Part shown: positions 44,778 through 53,242 of the stretch, piece by piece
Numbering within the stretch: position 1 is the first letter of the stretch
Layout: each line of letters opens with the position of its first letter
Assembly: GCF_900103665.1 (NCBI RefSeq)
Contig: NZ_FNGY01000002.1
Location: 124,001 to 188,000 of the forward strand
DNA: 64,000 bases
Origin: Pedobacter steynii
GTDB taxonomy: Bacteria; Bacteroidota; Bacteroidia; Sphingobacteriales; Sphingobacteriaceae
Reading direction: 5' to 3'
Notes under the pieces: generated by a model
Databases searched by the model: none
Told to the model about the DNA's origin: nothing
The model's input: the letters and a program-made list of their open reading frames with translations, nothing else
Translations under genes and position numbers: made by a program

Positions 44778-44810
44778 CATCGCAGCTGAGGCCTGGCCTC
44801 AATTGCGATG
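44778..44810 (-). other. Hairpin downstream of Y RNA 2
   Basis: CATCGCA / TGCGATG closing TTGAGGCC / GGCCTCAG, about 15 bp with one mismatch, starting about 20 nt after the Y RNA 2 3' end. Same placement as the hairpin behind Y RNA 1. Confidence 0.45.
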
Positions 44811-44828
44811 TGTAGCATTGATTTTTGT

Positions 44829-44968
44829 AAAAGAAGGGTAACAAGCGGCAAGTGATTATATTTCCCCCCGTGCTGCTACTTACACTACCTGAACTTTCGG
44901 GTCAGGGCCGGACTTGCACCGGCAGCTGGGGAAGTGCGAAGTAACACTTATCTACGACACCTTCTTTT
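44829..44968 (-). ncRNA. yrlA: Putative Y RNA 2 (YrlA type) with permuted tRNA-like module
   Basis: 140 nt on the minus strand, starting 24 nt after the rsr stop. The terminal stem is as in Y RNA 1. The inserted module reads, in order: TTCCCC; a T-arm mimic GCCGG-TGCAAGT-CCGGC (loop fits UNCRANY); directly abutting it a second stem CCTGA/TCAGG, as a T arm stacks on an acceptor; then TA (like U8-A9); a D-arm-like GTG...CAC; and GGGGAA closing on TTCCCC. This order, T arm-acceptor-D arm, is the circular permutation described for YrlA RNAs, where the Y stem replaces the anticodon arm. Strong by structure and by adjacency to rsr. Confidence 0.8.
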
Positions 44969-44992
44969 AGGTTCTTAATATATTAGGTATCC

Positions 44993-46567
44993 CTATATTT
45001 CTATGCTGTGAATCTCATTTAGTACTGATCCGCCGTTTTCCAGTGCATCAAGTATTTCAAAGAGTTTATCACTCCAGCCGGCTATGAGGTAAACATTATT
45101 GCTCAACACCTGTAAAGGAGTCGTGCTATGGCCTTTCAAATCGAACAGATACAACCTGGCTTTAGGGGCAACATTTTTTAGGTACAGCTCCCACAATTCA
45201 TTAATATGTCCGCCGTAACCATGGCTATTCCATAACTGTCCATCAGTAAAAATCATTACCTTATCCATTTTCACCCTATCTGAAAGCAGTTCTTTGATCA
45301 CCAGATAGCCGTTGGTCGCATAACCTACTTCACCTTCACGTTTATAAAATTCCTGTACATTGTGCAGGATATTGTCCTTTGGCATAGCAATCACCTTCCA
45401 GAAGTCGCCGAACATGCCGGTTCGTACATTTGCACATCTGGACTGTAATAACATGGCCAGCATTAACGCGATATCGTACAGCAAAATTTTAGAGTTGGCC
45501 GATATTGGTGTTTGCATGGATCCGGAAACATCACAGGCAATCAATACCCTGGTTCGCTCATTAAATCCTTTAATGTTAGCTGCGCTGATGGATACTGCTT
45601 TCTCCAAAGCATTCCGTAGTTTTCCTTTTGCGGACTGCTGATCCGTACCGGTAAAGAAATTGCTCAATTGCGATGTCCAGTCGGTCTTTGCAGGTCTATC
45701 CAATAACTCTCTGTAGGCAGACAGGTAGCGGAAGGGAAACTGTTTAGCCCTGGCTATATTTTCTGCTGAGGTTAATATCGTACATACCTTTTCCAGGTGA
45801 TACTCACTTACATTTGCTGCTTCTATATTTCTAAGGTTCCGTAACAGGGCCATATAGCCCAGCTTGCCGCTGTCAATTAACTCTTCCCATTTCTGCTTAA
45901 AGGCAGCTGCTCTTTTCCTTTCTGCATTGAAATACACCTTACCCAAAGCGGAAAGCTCTGTTTCCCAGGTGTAGGGAGTTTGCATCGTACTGGAAGCAAT
46001 TTTATCAAATATGCTTTGCTGAGCATCATCTTTTGCTTTTGGGTGTACCAGAAATAACGCATCACGTAGCTTTATGCCAGTATTCCGGTCGTACTTTGCA
46101 AACTGGTATTCGTCGAAACGGTTAAAGACAGATTGCAGACCTTTTTGTAGCTGTTTTGACAGCCGGTTCAGTCTTTTCTTCCGGTTGCGGCCATTTAGCA
46201 ACTCATAACAAGCCAATAATTCTGTAATCTCATCTGCACGGATCACTACTTTCTCCGTTACGCGGGAAACCAGATTGTCTCCGGAATGCAGTTTTGCCAA
46301 TTCCGTCAGCAAGACCAATGGCGCAGAACGCATGTGCATTTTGGTTCGGGCATAAATGGCCAGTTTACCAACAAACACCGGGTCATTCTTTAAAATGAGT
46401 TCCTTTACACGACTTAAACGTGAGGTGTTTTTCTCATAGAAAGAATCGTTCAGGTTCCAGGTGACCACAGCTGTGTAAAGCTCCATCGCCTGATCCAGCT
46501 GAAAAGCATCCTCGCCTTCGTGATTTTTTACCCTTATTATGTTCTGAATTAATCTGTTAAATTTCAT
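44993..46567 (-). CDS. rsr: Ro60 orthologue (TROVE/vWA-domain RNA-binding protein)
   Basis: 524 aa from the ATG at 46567, preceded at 6 nt by GGGAGG; a TTG-initiated reading from 46600 would run through that site. The N-terminal TROVE part (about 1-335) is helical HEAT-repeat-like (MELYTAVVTWNLNDSFY, GKLAIYARTKMHMRSAPLVL). The C-terminal vWA-like domain has the MIDAS motif ACDVSGSMQTP (346-350) and MIFTDGQLW (441-446). Ro60 proteins form a ring that holds Y RNA on its rim and misfolded RNA in its hole; bacterial Rsr acts with PNPase in RNA decay and maturation. Two Y-like RNAs follow; a WYL regulator is divergent. Confidence 0.93.
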   Translation of the reverse strand: MKFNRLIQNIIRVKNHEGEDAFQLDQAMELYTAVVTWNLNDSFYEKNTSRLSRVKELILKNDPVFVGKLAIYARTKMHMRSAPLVLLTELAKLHSGDNLVSRVTEKVVIRADEITELLACYELLNGRNRKKRLNRLSKQLQKGLQSVFNRFDEYQFAKYDRNTGIKLRDALFLVHPKAKDDAQQSIFDKIASSTMQTPYTWETELSALGKVYFNAERKRAAAFKQKWEELIDSGKLGYMALLRNLRNIEAANVSEYHLEKVCTILTSAENIARAKQFPFRYLSAYRELLDRPAKTDWTSQLSNFFTGTDQQSAKGKLRNALEKAVSISAANIKGFNERTRVLIACDVSGSMQTPISANSKILLYDIALMLAMLLQSRCANVRTGMFGDFWKVIAMPKDNILHNVQEFYKREGEVGYATNGYLVIKELLSDRVKMDKVMIFTDGQLWNSHGYGGHINELWELYLKNVAPKARLYLFDLKGHSTTPLQVLSNNVYLIAGWSDKLFEILDALENGGSVLNEIHSIEI

Positions 46568-46597
46568 TGGGAACCTCCCTTTTTTTATTTGTTGAAA

Positions 46598-46635
46598 CAA
46601 AGATTGGGAGGCCTTGCGCAGTCTATTTGCGCAGT
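46598..46635 (-). promoter_or_regulatory. rsr promoter region with direct repeats ACTGCGCAA
   Basis: On the minus strand ACTGCGCAA occurs at 46635-46627 and 46622-46614, 13 bp apart, each containing palindromic TGCGCA. Eight bp further is AATCTTTG (46605-46598), a one-mismatch -7 box, about 31 bp before the rsr ATG. The repeats occupy the -15 to -40 region, a position for regulator contact; the WYL protein encoded divergently is the obvious candidate. Confidence 0.5.
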
Positions 46636-46672
46636 GTAATTTATTTTTATAAATTCCGAAAAATATTTAATT

Positions 46673-47698
46673 ATGCCCGTAAACCGCAATGCGCTCCTCC
46701 GTTACCGGACGATTGATCAATGCCTGCAAAACAGAAGAAGAAAATGGAGCCTGGAAGATTTGATCACTGCCTGCTCAGATGCTTTATATGAATATCAGGG
46801 AATTGATACCGGGGTAAGCCGCAGGTCAATACAGGCAGACCTTGAAATGATGCGGAGTAATAAATTAGGGTATGAAGCGCCCATCATCGTGGTGGACCGT
46901 AAATACTATACTTATGCGGACAAGGATTATAGCATTACCAATAGCCCGTTAAACAACCAGGACCTGCAGGTGCTGACCGAAGTCTCCCATTTGTTAAGTC
47001 AGTTTAAAGGTTTCAGCCATTTCAATGATCTGAATGAAATGTTGAGCAAACTGGATGATAAAATCTATGCCCAGGAAATGCAAACACAGCGATTGATTGA
47101 TTTTGAAAAGAATGATGATCTGAAAGGACTGGAATATATTGAGGTCATTCGTAAAGCCATTGTGGCAAAACATACCTGCTGTATTACTTATCAGTCTTTT
47201 AAAGCTAAAAGTGCCAATGAACTTCAATTCAGTCCTTATTTATTAAAAGAATACCGGAACCGTTGGTTCGTGATAGGAATAGTGCGGGGAAGTAATGCGC
47301 TTTTATATAACCTGGCCTTGGACCGGATTCAGTCCATCAGCAAGGGCACTGATGAATATGAAGAAAACAAAGTCGATGATTTCTCTAATTTTTACCGTAA
47401 TGTAATAGGGGTGTCTAAATATCCTCATCAAAAAGAGGCAGAAGTCGTATTCTGGACTGACGATGACAATGCACCTTATATACTGACCAAACCTTTACAT
47501 CATTCCCAACGCCTGATCCGGGAAGAGGAGGGAGGAAAAGTTTTTAGCATTCAGGTGGTGCTCAATTTTGAACTGGAACGTGAGTTACTGGGATTTGGCG
47601 CTAAAGTAAAAGTACTGAGCCCTGAGGTGCTGGTTATTCAAATGAAAGAACACCTGAAGAATATGATGGGACATTATGAAATAACAATTGAGGGATAA
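46673..47698 (+). CDS. WYL-domain transcriptional regulator, divergent from rsr
   Basis: 341 aa. N-terminal winged helix (RYRTIDQCLQNRRRKWSLEDLITACSDAL, SRRSIQADLEMMRSNKLGYEAPI), then the WYL domain (about 160-250; CCITYQSFKAKSANELQFSPYLLKEYRNRWFVIG, YNLALDRIQSI) and a WCX-like C-terminus. WYL domains bind nucleic acid or nucleotide ligands and regulators of this type control RNA repair, DNA repair and defence loci. Only 105 bp separate it from rsr, so it probably governs that operon. It does not carry the Trp-Tyr-Leu triplet literally; the aligned positions read RWFVIG. Confidence 0.9.
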   Translation: MPVNRNALLRYRTIDQCLQNRRRKWSLEDLITACSDALYEYQGIDTGVSRRSIQADLEMMRSNKLGYEAPIIVVDRKYYTYADKDYSITNSPLNNQDLQVLTEVSHLLSQFKGFSHFNDLNEMLSKLDDKIYAQEMQTQRLIDFEKNDDLKGLEYIEVIRKAIVAKHTCCITYQSFKAKSANELQFSPYLLKEYRNRWFVIGIVRGSNALLYNLALDRIQSISKGTDEYEENKVDDFSNFYRNVIGVSKYPHQKEAEVVFWTDDDNAPYILTKPLHHSQRLIREEEGGKVFSIQVVLNFELERELLGFGAKVKVLSPEVLVIQMKEHLKNMMGHYEITIEG

Positions 47699-47753
47699 AT
47701 CAGAAAGCGTTATTTTCATTGCTTTTCAATTGCATCATTATTACTTTTTAAAG

Positions 47754-47761
47754 TATCTTTG
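47754..47761 (+). promoter_or_regulatory. -7 box (TATCTTTG) of purL, with TTG at 47730
   Basis: TTG at 47730-47732 and TATCTTTG at 47754-47761, spacer 21 bp. The inferred start site near 47767 means a nearly leaderless purL mRNA and excludes a TTG initiator at 47759. Confidence 0.55.
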
Positions 47762-47770
47762 CATCACTTT

Positions 47771-50700
47771 ATGAATATGATCTTTTTCTTCGAAACCCCA
47801 TCTGCCAAGATTTATGTCTTGCAAATAAACCGGAGCCTTACACCATCTGATATTTCAAAATTAAGTTGGCTGTTTGGAGGCGCAAAAGTTAAATCGGAAA
47901 CATCTTTAAGTGGATTCTTTGTAGGCCCAAGGGCAGCAATGGTGACCCCATGGAGTACCAATGCCGTAGAGATTACCCAGAATATGGACCTTCAGGGCAT
48001 TATCCGTATTGAAGAGTTTGAGCAGTCAACTGCTGACGCCTCGAATTATGACCACATGTTGTTTCAAAAATACGACGGACTGGGGCAGGAGGTATTCACG
48101 ACCAATGTTCAGCCGGAGCCAATCCTGGAAATCAGCGACATTGCAGCTTACAACAAACAGGAAGGACTATCATTAAGTGAAGAAGAAGTTGATTACTTAA
48201 ATAAATTAGCTGAAAACCTGGGCCGTAAACTAACGGATTCAGAAGTATTCGGTTTTTCTCAGGTCAACTCTGAACATTGCCGTCATAAAATCTTTAACGG
48301 AACTTTTGTGATCGATGGACAGGAACAACCTTCTTCTTTGTTTAAACTCATCCGCAAAACATCAGAATTAAATCCAAACGGAATTGTTTCTGCCTATAAA
48401 GATAACGTGGCCTTTGTTAAAGGGCCAAGGGTACAGCAATTTGCACCTAAAAGAGCAGATGTACCTGAATATTACCAGTTAAAAGATTTTGATTCCGTAA
48501 TTTCTATAAAAGCGGAAACACATAACTTCCCAACCACAGTTGAACCTTTTAATGGTGCTGCCACAGGATCAGGTGGGGAGATCAGAGACAGGCTGGCAGG
48601 CGGACAAGGATCCTTGCCTCTTGCAGGTACTGCAGTATATATGACTGCTTTATCCAGACTAACCGAAGATCGCCCTTGGGAAAAAGGAGTGGAGGAAAGA
48701 AAATGGTTGTATCAAACCCCAATGGACATCCTGATCAAAGCATCAAATGGTGCTTCTGATTTCGGAAATAAATTCGGACAACCCCTGATCACAGGATCAG
48801 TACTGACCTTCGAACATGAAGAAGAAGGCCGTAAATTAGGATATGATAAAGTGATCATGCTTGCAGGTGGCGTAGGCTATGGCAAGGCTGATCAGGCTCA
48901 AAAACATAAACCATCAACAGGAGATCAGATTGTGATCCTGGGTGGTGAAAATTACCGTATCGGTATGGGAGGTGCAGCAGTATCTTCAGCGGATACAGGT
49001 GCCTTAGGTTCCAGCATTGAGCTGAATGCCATCCAGCGCTCCAATCCGGAGATGCAAAAAAGAGCGGCAAATACCGTTCGTGGAATGGTAGAAAGTGAGG
49101 TGAATGCGATCGTTTCGATTCATGATCATGGTGCCGGAGGACATTTAAACTGTCTTTCTGAACTTGTGGAAGAAACAGGTGGTCTGATCGACCTGGATAA
49201 ACTGCCTGTTGGCGATCCTACACTTTCCGCCAAAGAAATTATAGGTAACGAATCTCAGGAACGTATGGGATTGGTGATCGGAAAAGACCACATCGATACT
49301 TTACAGAAAATCGCGGAACGTGAACGTAGTCCAATGTATACCGTTGGAGAAGTAACAGGCGATCATCGTTTTACATTTGCTTCAAAAACCACTGGTTTAA
49401 AACCAATGGACCTGGAATTGAAAGATATGTTCGGAAGCTCACCAAAAGTGGTGATGGAAGATAAAACTGTCGACAGGAAATACGAAGCAGTAGCTTACGA
49501 TCATACTAAAATCGATACTTACCTGGAGCAGGTCTTACAGCTGGAAGCCGTAGCGTCCAAAGACTGGTTAACGAACAAAGTTGACCGTTGTGTAGGTGGT
49601 AGAGTAGCAAAACAACAATGCGCAGGACCATTGCAGTTGCCTTTAAATAACTGTGGTGTCATGGCACTCGATTATCAGGGAAAAGATGGTATCGCTACTT
49701 CCGTAGGACATGCACCATTATCTGCATTAATCGACGCAGCAGCAGGAAGCCGCATTTCCATTGCAGAATCACTTTCAAATATCGTATGGGCACCCTTAAA
49801 AGATGGATTGGAGAGTGTTTCACTTTCTGCCAACTGGATGTGGGCTTGTAAGAACGAAGGAGAAGATGCACGTTTATATGAAGCGGTAAAAGCATGTTCG
49901 GAATTTGCAATCGACTTAGGAATTAATATCCCAACGGGTAAAGATTCCCTGTCGATGAAACAAAAATACCCTGATGGCGAAGTAATCGCCCCGGGTACAG
50001 TAATCATTTCTGCAGGAGGTCATTGTGACGACATTACCGCAGTGGTAGAACCGGTACTTCAGAAAAACGGCGGATCAGTTTATTACATCAACCTTTCCGG
50101 AGATACTTATAAACTTGGTGGATCTTCTTTTGCACAGACCTTAAACAGGATTGGCAATGAAACCCCGGATGTGAAAGATGCAGCTGCATTTAAAATCGCT
50201 TTTAATACCATTCAGGAACTGATCAAAGCAGGAAAAATTCAGGCAGGTCATGATATCGGCAGTGGTGGTCTGATCACTACTTTATTAGAGCTTTGCTTCG
50301 CCGATAGAAACCTTGGTGCGGAAATCGATCTTTCTGCTTTAGGAAATGAAGACCTGATTAAAGTGCTTTTCGCAGAAAATATCGGAATCGTATTCCAGGC
50401 AGATGCAAGTGTAGAAGCGTTGCTTAATACAGCAGGTGTTACTTACCACAAAATTGGTGAAGTAAAAAGCGAGGCTACGTTAACGGTTAAAAACTCAGCA
50501 ACAAGCCATACTTTTGATATCGATCATTTACGTGATGTCTGGTTCAAAACTTCTTACCTGTTAGACCAGAAACAATGTGGTCCTGTTAAAGCTAAAGAAA
50601 GATTTGACAACTATAAAAACCATGTCTTAAACTATACTTTCCCATTACAGTTTGATGGTAAAAAGCCGGTTATCGACGCGTCTAAACCTAGGCCTAAAGC

Positions 50701-51442
50701 TGCGGTTCTTAGAGAGAAAGGAAGTAACTCGGAGCGTGAACTGGCCAATGCAATGTTCCTTGCCGGTTTTGATGTAAAAGATGTACACATGACGGATTTA
50801 ATCTCTGGTCGTGAAACATTGGAAGACATTCAGTTTATCGGTGCGGTAGGAGGTTTCTCTAACTCAGACGTACTGGGTTCTGCTAAAGGTTGGGCAGGTG
50901 CATTTTTATACAATGAAAAAGCAAGGGTAGCATTGGAGAACTTCTTCAAACGTGAAGATACCCTTTCTGTAGGGATCTGTAATGGTTGTCAGCTCTTCGT
51001 AGAGCTTGGCCTGATCAATAAAGACCACGAAGAAAAACCTAAAATGCTGCACAACGAAAGTCAGAAGCATGAGAGTATTTTCACTTCATTAACGATACAG
51101 GAAAACAATTCAGTGATGTTATCCAGCCTTGCCGGAAGTACTTTAGGCGTATGGGTATCTCATGGAGAAGGTAAATTCCAGTTGCCTTATGCAGAAGATC
51201 AGTATGGTATCGTGGCTAAGTATGGTTACGAAAGCTATCCTGCAAATCCAAACGGATCGGATTACAATACTGCAATGTTATGTGATCAGTCGGGAAGACA
51301 CCTGGTCATGATGCCTCACATTGAGCGCTCTTTATTCCAATGGCATTGGGCCAACTATCCTCAGGGACGTAAAGACGAAGTAACACCATGGATGGAAGCT
51401 TTTGTAAATGCGAGAAAATGGTTGGAAAATACCAGTAAATAA
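47771..51442 (+). CDS. purL: Phosphoribosylformylglycinamidine synthase, single-chain
   Basis: 1223 aa from the ATG at 47771 (a second in-frame ATG at 47777, MIFFFETPSAKIYVL, is equally plausible). It converts FGAR to FGAM with glutamine and ATP. Domains in order: PurS-like N-terminus; linker with FGFSQVNSEHCRHKIFNG; first AIR-synthase-like pair (AETHNFPTTVEPFNGAATGSGGEIRD, HDHGAGGH); second pair with GIATSVGHAPLSAL; C-terminal class I glutaminase (GICNGCQLFVELG nucleophile Cys, and a terminal MPHIERSLFQWHW). Full-length large type. Monocistronic with its own promoter and terminator. Confidence 0.97.
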   Translation: MNMIFFFETPSAKIYVLQINRSLTPSDISKLSWLFGGAKVKSETSLSGFFVGPRAAMVTPWSTNAVEITQNMDLQGIIRIEEFEQSTADASNYDHMLFQKYDGLGQEVFTTNVQPEPILEISDIAAYNKQEGLSLSEEEVDYLNKLAENLGRKLTDSEVFGFSQVNSEHCRHKIFNGTFVIDGQEQPSSLFKLIRKTSELNPNGIVSAYKDNVAFVKGPRVQQFAPKRADVPEYYQLKDFDSVISIKAETHNFPTTVEPFNGAATGSGGEIRDRLAGGQGSLPLAGTAVYMTALSRLTEDRPWEKGVEERKWLYQTPMDILIKASNGASDFGNKFGQPLITGSVLTFEHEEEGRKLGYDKVIMLAGGVGYGKADQAQKHKPSTGDQIVILGGENYRIGMGGAAVSSADTGALGSSIELNAIQRSNPEMQKRAANTVRGMVESEVNAIVSIHDHGAGGHLNCLSELVEETGGLIDLDKLPVGDPTLSAKEIIGNESQERMGLVIGKDHIDTLQKIAERERSPMYTVGEVTGDHRFTFASKTTGLKPMDLELKDMFGSSPKVVMEDKTVDRKYEAVAYDHTKIDTYLEQVLQLEAVASKDWLTNKVDRCVGGRVAKQQCAGPLQLPLNNCGVMALDYQGKDGIATSVGHAPLSALIDAAAGSRISIAESLSNIVWAPLKDGLESVSLSANWMWACKNEGEDARLYEAVKACSEFAIDLGINIPTGKDSLSMKQKYPDGEVIAPGTVIISAGGHCDDITAVVEPVLQKNGGSVYYINLSGDTYKLGGSSFAQTLNRIGNETPDVKDAAAFKIAFNTIQELIKAGKIQAGHDIGSGGLITTLLELCFADRNLGAEIDLSALGNEDLIKVLFAENIGIVFQADASVEALLNTAGVTYHKIGEVKSEATLTVKNSATSHTFDIDHLRDVWFKTSYLLDQKQCGPVKAKERFDNYKNHVLNYTFPLQFDGKKPVIDASKPRPKAAVLREKGSNSERELANAMFLAGFDVKDVHMTDLISGRETLEDIQFIGAVGGFSNSDVLGSAKGWAGAFLYNEKARVALENFFKREDTLSVGICNGCQLFVELGLINKDHEEKPKMLHNESQKHESIFTSLTIQENNSVMLSSLAGSTLGVWVSHGEGKFQLPYAEDQYGIVAKYGYESYPANPNGSDYNTAMLCDQSGRHLVMMPHIERSLFQWHWANYPQGRKDEVTPWMEAFVNARKWLENTSK

Positions 51443-51460
51443 TAAGATAAATGAATAAGA

Positions 51461-51487
51461 AAGAGCAGCACCAAAAAGGCTGCTCTT
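51461..51487. terminator. Hairpin between purL and the convergent GH16-like gene
   Basis: AAGAGCAGC / GCTGCTCTT stem with 9-nt loop, 18 bp after the purL stop; only a short U tract follows. Confidence 0.6.
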
Positions 51488-51516
51488 CTCATACCGGGGG
51501 ATTTTTAATTCTAAAA

Positions 51517-52320
51517 TTAAGCAGGGGTAAACTGGAAAGAATGGATGATGATTTCCACTTCCTGTGCATTTGACGGTGCCAGGCCATTGAATAACCATAA
51601 ATTCATATGAACAGGCAAAGCTTCTGTACTTACCGGGAATCCTGAATCCGGAGTACTCCATGGATAAAAGGAATTGCCTTCCAGTTCATTGTGCCCGTGA
51701 TAAGCTTTGTAAGTTACCTTCTGACTGTTTCGTTGAAATTTATAGGTAGAATAAGTGCCGTTTAGCGCGAGCTCATAAGTATTGAATTTACGCGTTGCAG
51801 GATCTCCATAAGCCGGATAGACCGTATAGTTGAAATTGGGCCATGCCGAATTGCCCCATCTTGCAAATTCGATGTCTACCTCGTGATGTCCGTCATCGCC
51901 GCTTTTATAATTGAACAAGCCTAAAATTACGTTTTTGTCGAGCTGATCTACCGCGCCTTCCACTTTCCATACATAGGAACCATAGCCAAACTCCTGGAGC
52001 GAACTGACCTCAGCGCAATTCCACCTTCCGGTAGCGGGATCTCTTTTGATTCTTAAATGCAGCAGGCCTTGTGCATCTACCCATACACTGCTGTTGGCCC
52101 AATAATTAGGTCCGGGACCACCCACAGCAAGATCAGTTATATTTTTAACTTGCCAGGTATAGCCACTGAAATTGATGATGGTTGCCCCGGGAACAGGGAC
52201 TACAGCAGATTTTGAATTTACTTTTTCTGATTGAGGATGACCTGCATTTTCAGCATTGGAGCCTTTCTTACACGAGAAGAAGACGATGGCTAGAATTGCC
52301 ATAACATAGATTTTTTTCAT
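51517..52320 (-). CDS. GH16-like (laminarinase-fold) lipoprotein
   Basis: 267 aa. Lipobox AIVFFSCKKGS (Cys17), then a concanavalin-like jelly roll. EVDIEFARWG matches the GH16 catalytic E-[ILV]-D-x-E pattern (nucleophile Glu and acid/base Glu), and the protein also has SVWVDAQGLLHLRIKRD, YGSYVWKVEG and FNYTVYP. Probably a beta-glucanase or related surface enzyme; substrate unknown. The carbohydrate cleft residues outside the motif are not recognisable by eye. Monocistronic, convergent with purL. Confidence 0.75.
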   Translation of the reverse strand: MKKIYVMAILAIVFFSCKKGSNAENAGHPQSEKVNSKSAVVPVPGATIINFSGYTWQVKNITDLAVGGPGPNYWANSSVWVDAQGLLHLRIKRDPATGRWNCAEVSSLQEFGYGSYVWKVEGAVDQLDKNVILGLFNYKSGDDGHHEVDIEFARWGNSAWPNFNYTVYPAYGDPATRKFNTYELALNGTYSTYKFQRNSQKVTYKAYHGHNELEGNSFYPWSTPDSGFPVSTEALPVHMNLWLFNGLAPSNAQEVEIIIHSFQFTPA

Positions 52321-52468
52321 TTTGGTTGATTATAGGGTTGATAAATTTTGTCAGACATATCTGATGTCTACACACAAGTGCAGGGAAACCCGGACTTTTA
52401 CCAATTAATGGCCGAATAAATTTTATAGCTCCGCCTAAGTGTTTAATATTGCATACGATTAATCCATA

Positions 52469-53185
52469 ATGATGATGATGATGATGAAAAATATACTGCT
52501 GGCAAGTACTTCTACCTTGTTTGGAGAAGAATATCTGGCTTATCTCCTGCCCGAATTAAAGTCTTTTTTCAAAGACATTTCTGAAATTATATTTATTCCT
52601 TTTGCCCGTCCCGGAGGAATCAGCCATGACGAGTATACAGAGAAGGTTACTGAAGTATTTCATTCCTTAAACATTAAAGTAAGCGGTCTTCATACTTTTA
52701 CTGATCCTGTGGAAGCCATTCAAAAAGCCGAAGGCTTTTTCACCGGAGGAGGGAACACCTTCTTATTGGTGCAGCAGCTTCACCAGCTCAACCTGATGGA
52801 AGATCTGAAGATGGCTGTTGAAGTGGGTACTCCTTATCTGGGTACGAGTGCAGGCAGCAATATCGGTGGCCTCAACATGAAGAACACAAACGATATGCCC
52901 ATTGTATATCCTTCCGATTTTACTACGATGGGACTGGTTCCTTTTAATATTAACGCGCATTATCTGGATCCGGATCCAAACAGCACACATAACGGGGAAA
53001 CCAGAGAAACCCGGATCAAAGAATTCCATGTTTTCAATGATACTCCTGTAGTGGGACTCAGGGAGGGAAGCTGGATCCGCGTTCAGGGAGAACAGGTAAC
53101 CACAGCAGGAAACAAACCTTCCCGTATATTCAGGCAGGGAATGGCACCTTATGAACTGGAGCCAGGTTCGGTATTAAGATTTTAG
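52469..53185 (+). CDS. pepE: Peptidase E (alpha-aspartyl dipeptidase, S51)
   Basis: 238 aa as read from the first ATG; the gene begins with six consecutive ATG codons, so the real initiator is ambiguous by up to five residues. Hydrolyses dipeptides with N-terminal Asp. S51 motifs: GFFTGGGNTFLLVQQLH, PYLGTSAGSNIGGLNM with nucleophile Ser (GTSAGSN), and INAHYLDPDP carrying the His. A cytosolic enzyme of normal length. The stop lies 57 bp before pxpB, but a separate -7 box between them suggests an independent promoter. Confidence 0.92.
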   Translation: MMMMMMKNILLASTSTLFGEEYLAYLLPELKSFFKDISEIIFIPFARPGGISHDEYTEKVTEVFHSLNIKVSGLHTFTDPVEAIQKAEGFFTGGGNTFLLVQQLHQLNLMEDLKMAVEVGTPYLGTSAGSNIGGLNMKNTNDMPIVYPSDFTTMGLVPFNINAHYLDPDPNSTHNGETRETRIKEFHVFNDTPVVGLREGSWIRVQGEQVTTAGNKPSRIFRQGMAPYELEPGSVLRF

Positions 53186-53216
53186 CCCTGGACGGAAATC
53201 GCGGGTATTATATCAT

Positions 53217-53224
53217 TATATTTG
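53217..53224 (+). promoter_or_regulatory. -7 box (TATATTTG) of the pxp operon
   Basis: Perfect TAnnTTTG 18 bp before the pxpB ATG at 53243; no obvious -33 TTG. Confidence 0.5.
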
Positions 53225-53242
53225 TTTTGAGGCGATCTTTAA

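Noticed and set aside
44829..44968. Cobalamin-riboswitch-like core (GCCGGTGCAAGTCCGGC followed by CTGACCCG)
   Set aside because: The word resembles the B12 riboswitch core, but no cobalamin or transport gene follows. The outer stem is shared with a second RNA lacking this part, and the whole fits a permuted tRNA module next to the Ro60 gene much better.
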